Notes under the pieces: generated by a model
The model's database searches: none
Seen by the model: only the letters and a program-made list of their open reading frames with translations
What the model was told of the DNA's origin: nothing
Shown: positions 60,014 to 64,000 of the stretch, in pieces
Layout: each line of letters begins with the position of its first letter
Numbering within the stretch: the stretch's first letter is position 1
Program-made: the position numbers and the translations under genes
Source of the DNA: Streptomyces sp. NBC_01306
GTDB taxonomy: Bacteria; Actinomycetota; Actinomycetes; Streptomycetales; Streptomycetaceae
DNA length: 64,000 bases
Assembly (NCBI RefSeq): GCF_026340465.1
Contig: NZ_JAPEPC010000001.1
Location: 744,001-808,000, forward strand
Direction: 5' to 3'

Positions 60014-61231
60014 ATGAGCCTGACCGGAACTCCCTTCTTCGTGACCGCGGTCCTGATGGCCGCCCTCGCCGTTACGGTGCCGCTGTTTCTCTGGCACAAG
60101 GTCGACGGACCCGTCGTGGTGCGCGGCGCCGTGCGGTTCGGCATGGTGCTCCTCGCGCAGGCGGCGGCGGTAGTCGCCGTATTCGTCGCCGTCAACAACG
60201 CCAACGGGCTCTACGACAATTGGGGTGACCTGCTCGGCACCGCCAGCCACGTCGGCGCGGCCCCCGACCTCGGCGTCGACGGGACCGGCGGGCGGGGCGC
60301 CTCCGCGGGGCCGCGGGTCAAGCAGACGTTTGTGCCGGTCGACGACTCCGGAATGGGGCCGGGCGTACGGGTCACGCATCTGACGGGCCGGGTGTCCGGG
60401 GCGGACGGTGAGGTGTACGTCTGGCTGCCGCCGCAGTACTCCGACCCTGCGTTCAAGGCCAAGGACTTCCCCGTCGTGGAGATACTCCCCGGCTACCCGG
60501 GCTCGGCCAAGGACTGGTTCTCCAACCTCGATGTGAACCGCCAGCTCCGGCCGCTGATGGCGAAGGGTGAGGTCAAGCCCTTCATCCTGGTGGCGCCACG
60601 CACCTCGCTGCTGGGCGGGGAGGACACCGGCTGCGCCAATGTGCCGGGCGTCGTCGACGCCGACACCTGGCTCAGCGTGGACGTACGCAAGATGGTCAGC
60701 GACAACTTCCGGGCCGAGACCGGGGCCCGCGGATGGGGCGTCGCCGGGATCTCGGCGGGCGCCCACTGTGCCGCCAAGCTCGCCATCGAGCACCCCGACC
60801 GCTACCGCGCCGGGGTCGCACTCTCCGGCTACAACGACCCGGCCGCCGAATCCGACTCGATCACGGCGAGCGACCCGGTGCTGCGCCGCGAGACCAACCC
60901 GCTGTGGATACTCACCCACGCCAAGCACCCGCCACGCACCTCGCTCTTCCTCACCGGGCAGCACGGCGACGGCTACGAGGACGGGCTCGCGCTCCGCAAG
61001 GCCGCGAAGGCGCCCACCAAGGTATGGGTGCAGCGGACCTACGGCGGCCATCTGAACGTGGTGTGGAAGCCGCTGCTTCCCGAGGTCTTCCGCTGGCTGT
61101 CCGGCCGGCTGAGCGGCGTCCAGGACGTCCGGGGCGGGCTGCATGCGCACGGCGGGAGCGGCGGCGCCGCTGCGCTCCAGGCCCCCGGCAGCCAGAGGCC
61201 GCCGCTCCGGCACGAGAGTCGCCGCCCCTGA
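60014..61231 (+). CDS. Membrane-anchored esterase (esterase D/antigen 85-like)
   Basis: A 405-aa protein with two to three N-terminal membrane helices, then an extracytoplasmic alpha/beta-hydrolase domain. The nucleophile elbow is GISAGAHCA, and the catalytic His is expected in YGGHLNVVWK. EVYVWLPPQYSDP and FPVVEILPGYPGSAKDWF are typical of the putative-esterase/mycolyltransferase-like fold. It probably hydrolyses or transfers an acyl group outside the cell. ATG 60014 is used; ATG 59993 is 7 codons earlier, and neither has a clear ribosome binding site. Confidence 0.83.
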   Translation: MSLTGTPFFVTAVLMAALAVTVPLFLWHKVDGPVVVRGAVRFGMVLLAQAAAVVAVFVAVNNANGLYDNWGDLLGTASHVGAAPDLGVDGTGGRGASAGPRVKQTFVPVDDSGMGPGVRVTHLTGRVSGADGEVYVWLPPQYSDPAFKAKDFPVVEILPGYPGSAKDWFSNLDVNRQLRPLMAKGEVKPFILVAPRTSLLGGEDTGCANVPGVVDADTWLSVDVRKMVSDNFRAETGARGWGVAGISAGAHCAAKLAIEHPDRYRAGVALSGYNDPAAESDSITASDPVLRRETNPLWILTHAKHPPRTSLFLTGQHGDGYEDGLALRKAAKAPTKVWVQRTYGGHLNVVWKPLLPEVFRWLSGRLSGVQDVRGGLHAHGGSGGAAALQAPGSQRPPLRHESRRP

Positions 61232-61318
61232 CTCCGCTCCAGGCAGGCCGCGTTGACCCTTTCGGCCGGATTCAGCACCTTCACCGGATTCCCGGCCGGC
61301 GGCTTGTAGGGTACCTGG

Positions 61319-62848
61319 ATGAATGACGCTTATGCGGACAAATTGGGCAGCGGAATTCCGAGTGATCTCTCTTCCCCCGCCTCGTACCGTGTGGGCGTCG
61401 GATGGCTCGTAGCAGTTGCGGTGGCCTTCACGTCGTTGCAGTTCGCCTTCGTACTGCCGCACTTGGGGCTCGGCTGGGACGAGGCCGTGTACGTGAGCCA
61501 GGTGAGCTCCCACGCCCCGGCGGCCTTCTTCAGCGCCCCGCGCGCCCGCGGCATCTCGTACCTGGTGGCCCCCGTAGCTGCGCTGACCTCGTCGACCGTG
61601 GTGCTGCGCTGCTACCTCGCGGTGCTGTCCGGTGCCGGCCTGCTGGGTGCACTGTGGGTATGGCGGCGATTTCAGCCCGCGCCCCGGCTCGCCCTGGCAG
61701 GCGTGCTGTTCGCAGGGTTGTGGGTCACCCAGTTCTACGGGCCGCAGGCGATGCCCAATCTGTGGGTCGCGCTCGGCTCGCTGTCCTGTGCCGGATTCTT
61801 CCTGAGGGCGGTGGTCAGCCGTGGCGCCGGGCGGACGGACCGCCGGGCGCTGTCCGGCGCCGCGCTCTGCCTCGCCGCCGTGGTCCTGCTGCGCCCTCCC
61901 GACGGTTTCTGGCTCGCCCTCCCCCTTGTCGGCGCGGCGTTCCTGGTTCGCGAGTGGCGTCACTGGGCCGTATTCGCCGCGATCGCCTCCGGGCTGGTGG
62001 CGGGCGGTGCGGAATGGGTGGCGGAGTCGTACCTGCGCTACGGAGGGGTGGTGTCCCGGCTGCAGACCTCCGGCCGCGTCGAGGGTGGCTTCAGCTGGCA
62101 TCTGGCCTTCGCCGACCAGTTGCGGGCGCTGAGCGGCCGCACGCTGTGCCGGCCGTGCAACGTGCCGTGGTCGGACAAGGCGGATTCACTGTGGTGGTTC
62201 GCTCTGCCTGTCCTCGCCGCCGGCGGGGTGGCCGTCGCCCGAAAGGGCCGCCGCCTGCCGTCCGTGCTGCTGCCCGCACTGTGCGGGGTGTCGATGGCAG
62301 TGCCCTATCTGTTGCTGGTCAACTATGCGGCGCCGCGCTTCCTGCTGCCGACGTATGCGTTGCTGGCGCTTCCGGTCGCCGACTGCCTGTGGTGGCTGGC
62401 CGCGGGCGCGGGCCGGCCGAAGCTCCGTCCGGTCGCCACAGGCTTGGTGACCTTGGTCCTCGCCGCCCACCTGGCCATTCAGTACGCCGTACTGGCCAAC
62501 ACGGTCAACCGCAACGTGACGGCCCACACCGACTACGGGCGGATCGCTGCCGACCTGCTCGGTCTCGGCGTCAGCCGGCCCTGTCTGGTGACCGGAACCA
62601 ACGCCATCCCGATCGCCTACTACGCGGGCTGCGCCTCCGGCGCGACCTCGGGCAACAACGCCAACATCACCGTCCGGGGCATCACCGACACCGCTGGGCA
62701 GCGGCCGACTGCTGTCCTCGTCCCGGCGGGGCAACAGCCGCCGGCGTACGCCCGGACGTGGACCGGTCACCGGCTGTCGGACGTACAGCAACTCGGCCCC
62801 TGCACGGCATACGTGGCGCCGCGCCCCGCACGTCCGGGATCTCGCTGA
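61319..62848 (+). CDS. Polytopic membrane protein, GT-C glycosyltransferase-like
   Basis: A 509-aa protein with about ten hydrophobic helices. The first extracytoplasmic loop contains LGWDEAVYVSQ, an acidic Asp-Glu pair placed as in GT-C mannosyl- and arabinosyltransferases, and the C-terminal 90 residues form a soluble domain with three cysteines (SRPCLVTG, YAGCASG, GPCTAYV). It may transfer a polyprenyl-linked sugar to a surface polymer; acceptor unknown. TAGGG precedes ATG 61319. Confidence 0.7.
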   Translation: MNDAYADKLGSGIPSDLSSPASYRVGVGWLVAVAVAFTSLQFAFVLPHLGLGWDEAVYVSQVSSHAPAAFFSAPRARGISYLVAPVAALTSSTVVLRCYLAVLSGAGLLGALWVWRRFQPAPRLALAGVLFAGLWVTQFYGPQAMPNLWVALGSLSCAGFFLRAVVSRGAGRTDRRALSGAALCLAAVVLLRPPDGFWLALPLVGAAFLVREWRHWAVFAAIASGLVAGGAEWVAESYLRYGGVVSRLQTSGRVEGGFSWHLAFADQLRALSGRTLCRPCNVPWSDKADSLWWFALPVLAAGGVAVARKGRRLPSVLLPALCGVSMAVPYLLLVNYAAPRFLLPTYALLALPVADCLWWLAAGAGRPKLRPVATGLVTLVLAAHLAIQYAVLANTVNRNVTAHTDYGRIAADLLGLGVSRPCLVTGTNAIPIAYYAGCASGATSGNNANITVRGITDTAGQRPTAVLVPAGQQPPAYARTWTGHRLSDVQQLGPCTAYVAPRPARPGSR

Positions 62849-62877
62849 CGGCCGACTGCCCGGCGAAGGAGAGTGGC

Positions 62878-63084
62878 TCAGCGGCGGGTGTTGTGTGCGG
62901 CCCGGTGCAGTGAGAGGCCGAGGAGGGTGACCGCGGTGATCGGCAGAAGCCACCAGGCGTTGATGCCGATGTGGACCAGGCCCGCGGTCGCGGCGAGCGC
63001 GAGTGCGACGCCGACGGCGATGCGCCAGTCGTCCCCGACGACGAAGTCGTACCAGAACAGCGCGAAGGTACGGAGGCGGTTCAC
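62878..63084 (-). CDS. Small membrane protein (68 aa)
   Basis: A GTG-start gene for a protein with two hydrophobic helices (IAVGVALALAATAGLV and WWLLPITAVTLLGLSL) and basic ends. GGAAGGAG precedes GTG 63084, which overlaps the upstream stop in a GTGA, so it is coupled to the gene at 63081. Family not recognised beyond a resemblance to small actinobacterial proteins that follow the same neighbour. Confidence 0.75.
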   Translation of the reverse strand: MNRLRTFALFWYDFVVGDDWRIAVGVALALAATAGLVHIGINAWWLLPITAVTLLGLSLHRAAHNTRR

Positions 63085-63524
63085 GGAGCGTCTCCTTCCG
63101 GGCCGGTGGGATCCCCGTCACGCTGGGCGTCGGGCGGCCTCGTCGCCGGGGTGGCGGTGCGGCGCAGCCATACGACCGCCGCCGCGGCGAGCACTGCAAT
63201 CGTGGGGACGAGGATGAGCAGGGCCGCGTCCGAGCCGGGCCAGGTGGCCCCGGCACCCTCGGCGGCCCAGAAGGTACCGAAGGCGGTCAGCATGGTGCCG
63301 ACCGCGAACTTCATGGTGTTCTCCGGCACACGGGCCAACGGCGTGCGCACCGCGGGGCCCAGGGCTGCCACGACGACGGCCAGGGCCGCCAGGGCGGCGA
63401 CGCTTCCCTGCAGGGCCGAGGCCCACTGCCGGGTTGTACCGACGGCGAGAACCACCGTCAGGGCTTCGACCGCTTCGACCGCGCAGGCCAGAAACACCGT
63501 CAGGAACAGTGCCAAGCCGTTCAT
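63081..63524 (-). CDS. Membrane protein, COG4280-like
   Basis: A 147-aa protein with four hydrophobic helices and a charged C-terminus. The first helix contains AVEAVEALTVVLAVG with two acidic residues, which resembles the ExE/ExGD helix of the GDT1/TMEM165-type cation transporters, and COG4280 proteins look like half-length relatives. Ion transport is therefore possible but unproven. ATG 63524 is 6 bases after the preceding gene. Confidence 0.7.
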   Translation of the reverse strand: MNGLALFLTVFLACAVEAVEALTVVLAVGTTRQWASALQGSVAALAALAVVVAALGPAVRTPLARVPENTMKFAVGTMLTAFGTFWAAEGAGATWPGSDAALLILVPTIAVLAAAAVVWLRRTATPATRPPDAQRDGDPTGPEGDAP

Positions 63525-63530
63525 CCGTGG

Positions 63531-64000
63531 TCACCATTTCGTGCCATGGCCACCGCCGTTGTGGCCCAGGGCGAGGATGGTGGTCGTCAGGACCAACCAG
63601 CGGTCCGGCGGGCCGCCGCGGGGAAGCAGCGCCGCAGTGCTCCAGACTATCGCCGTGTACCAGGGCATCGAATACGGAGCCACCAGGACCCACGCGAATG
63701 CCAGCGCGAAGGGCGCTGAGACGGTCAGTGGGGTTTCCGGGGGGATCCTGCGGTGGATCAGCAGGGTGAGGGCGAGCATCAGAACGGGCCAGGCGACGCT
63801 GATGACGGTGCTCGTCGCACCTCGGCCGAGAGTTGCCTGGCCCAACTGCTGAACGGGCGCCCAGAGCGTGGGGGCGGAGACCATGTGCGAGGCCGCGGAG
63901 AGTGGCACGAGCGCATGCAGCCCGTAGAAGCCGTATCCGGAGAGCAGGACGAGCAGGCAGACGGATGTCTGCCGGGTGGCTCGGCCCCAGGCGCGTTCGC
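63531..64000 (-). CDS. Polytopic membrane protein, possible polyprenol-dependent mannosyltransferase (partial)
   Basis: The frame is open from the window end to TGA 63531, so the N-terminus is missing. At least four hydrophobic helices are visible, and VLVAPYSMPWYTAIVWSTAALLP resembles the C-terminal region of GT87-like alpha-mannosyltransferases of actinomycetes. A GTG at 63908 is internal. It is the first visible gene of a three-gene membrane operon with 63081 and 62878. Confidence 0.6.
   Translation of the reverse strand, partial: ERAWGRATRQTSVCLLVLLSGYGFYGLHALVPLSAASHMVSAPTLWAPVQQLGQATLGRGATSTVISVAWPVLMLALTLLIHRRIPPETPLTVSAPFALAFAWVLVAPYSMPWYTAIVWSTAALLPRGGPPDRWLVLTTTILALGHNGGGHGTKW

Noticed and set aside
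1..64000. CRISPR array, rRNA or tRNA genes, insertion sequences
   Set aside because: Short repeats found are tandem or hairpin types only; no spaced direct repeats, cloverleaf-like sequence or transposase frame was recognised by eye.

Overview
The window is very GC-rich, its genes mostly start ATG or GTG behind GGAGG-type ribosome binding sites, stop and start codons often overlap by 1-4 bases, and TTA leucine codons are very rare. Together with Tat lipoproteins, PucR, ROK and DUF2637 proteins, a type III PKS and a sulfur-pathway leader peptide of the actinobacterial type, this points to a Streptomyces-type actinomycete chromosome. No integrase, transposase, CRISPR array, rRNA or tRNA was found, so it reads as ordinary chromosome of accessory/metabolic character.

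Layout. 1-141: tail of a LuxR-type regulator. 148-6110: complete urea operon on the minus strand (urea transporter, ureA, B, C, F, G, D). 6691-9096: two secreted or wall-anchored small proteins and a D-Ala-D-Ala carboxypeptidase-like protein. 9182-12959: a phenolic-lipid type cluster (type III PKS, ICMT-like methyltransferase, FAD hydroxylase) with a divergent UbiA prenyltransferase. 12973-19763: an organosulfur (ssu-like) operon: flavin reductase, binding protein, permease, ATPase and LLM monooxygenase, preceded by a cysteine-rich leader peptide, a ROK regulator and a second leader peptide of the R-x-H-V-D-L type. 19935-22059: MarR regulator, cytochrome P450 and a small conserved-looking ORF. 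22257-25205: GtrB/GtrA glycan-modification pair converging on a polytopic DUF6056-like protein. 25350-34115: purine catabolism: xanthine dehydrogenase subunits, purine permease and XdhC on the minus strand, divergent from a PucR regulator. 34253-38644: TPR protein, GntR regulator, FhuF-like ferric reductase behind an iron box, DUF2637 membrane protein and a HATPase. 38805-51031: GH38 alpha-mannosidase, second P450, PoxB-type TPP enzyme, PP2C-like protein, TrmB/LuxR regulator, DUF456 protein and a Tat-exported GH95 glycosidase. 51192-54564: RHH regulator, DUF4097 protein and a DrrAB-type ABC exporter in one operon. 54830-57825: PPOX-fold protein, AdaA/AlkA fusion and RsgA GTPase. 58271-64000: Tat lipoprotein of the dimethylformamidase-beta family, esterase, GT-C type membrane protein, and a three-gene membrane operon running off the end.

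How the parts work together. Urea and purine loci both release ammonia from nitrogenous waste: xanthine dehydrogenase makes urate, whose breakdown can end in urea. The sulfur operon imports an organosulfur compound and releases sulfite with a reduced-flavin monooxygenase; its two leader peptides suggest control by translation or attenuation in response to cysteine supply. The PKS cluster should make an alkylresorcinol-type lipid, methylate and hydroxylate it, and perhaps prenylate it.

The observations most worth following up are the two leader peptides flanking the ROK gene, the 23-codon ORF with a perfect Shine-Dalgarno upstream of rsgA, the perfect operator-like palindrome at the RHH-DUF4097-ABC operon, the helically phased CACGTG array at 54740-54765, and an AlkA domain that appears to have lost its catalytic aspartate.
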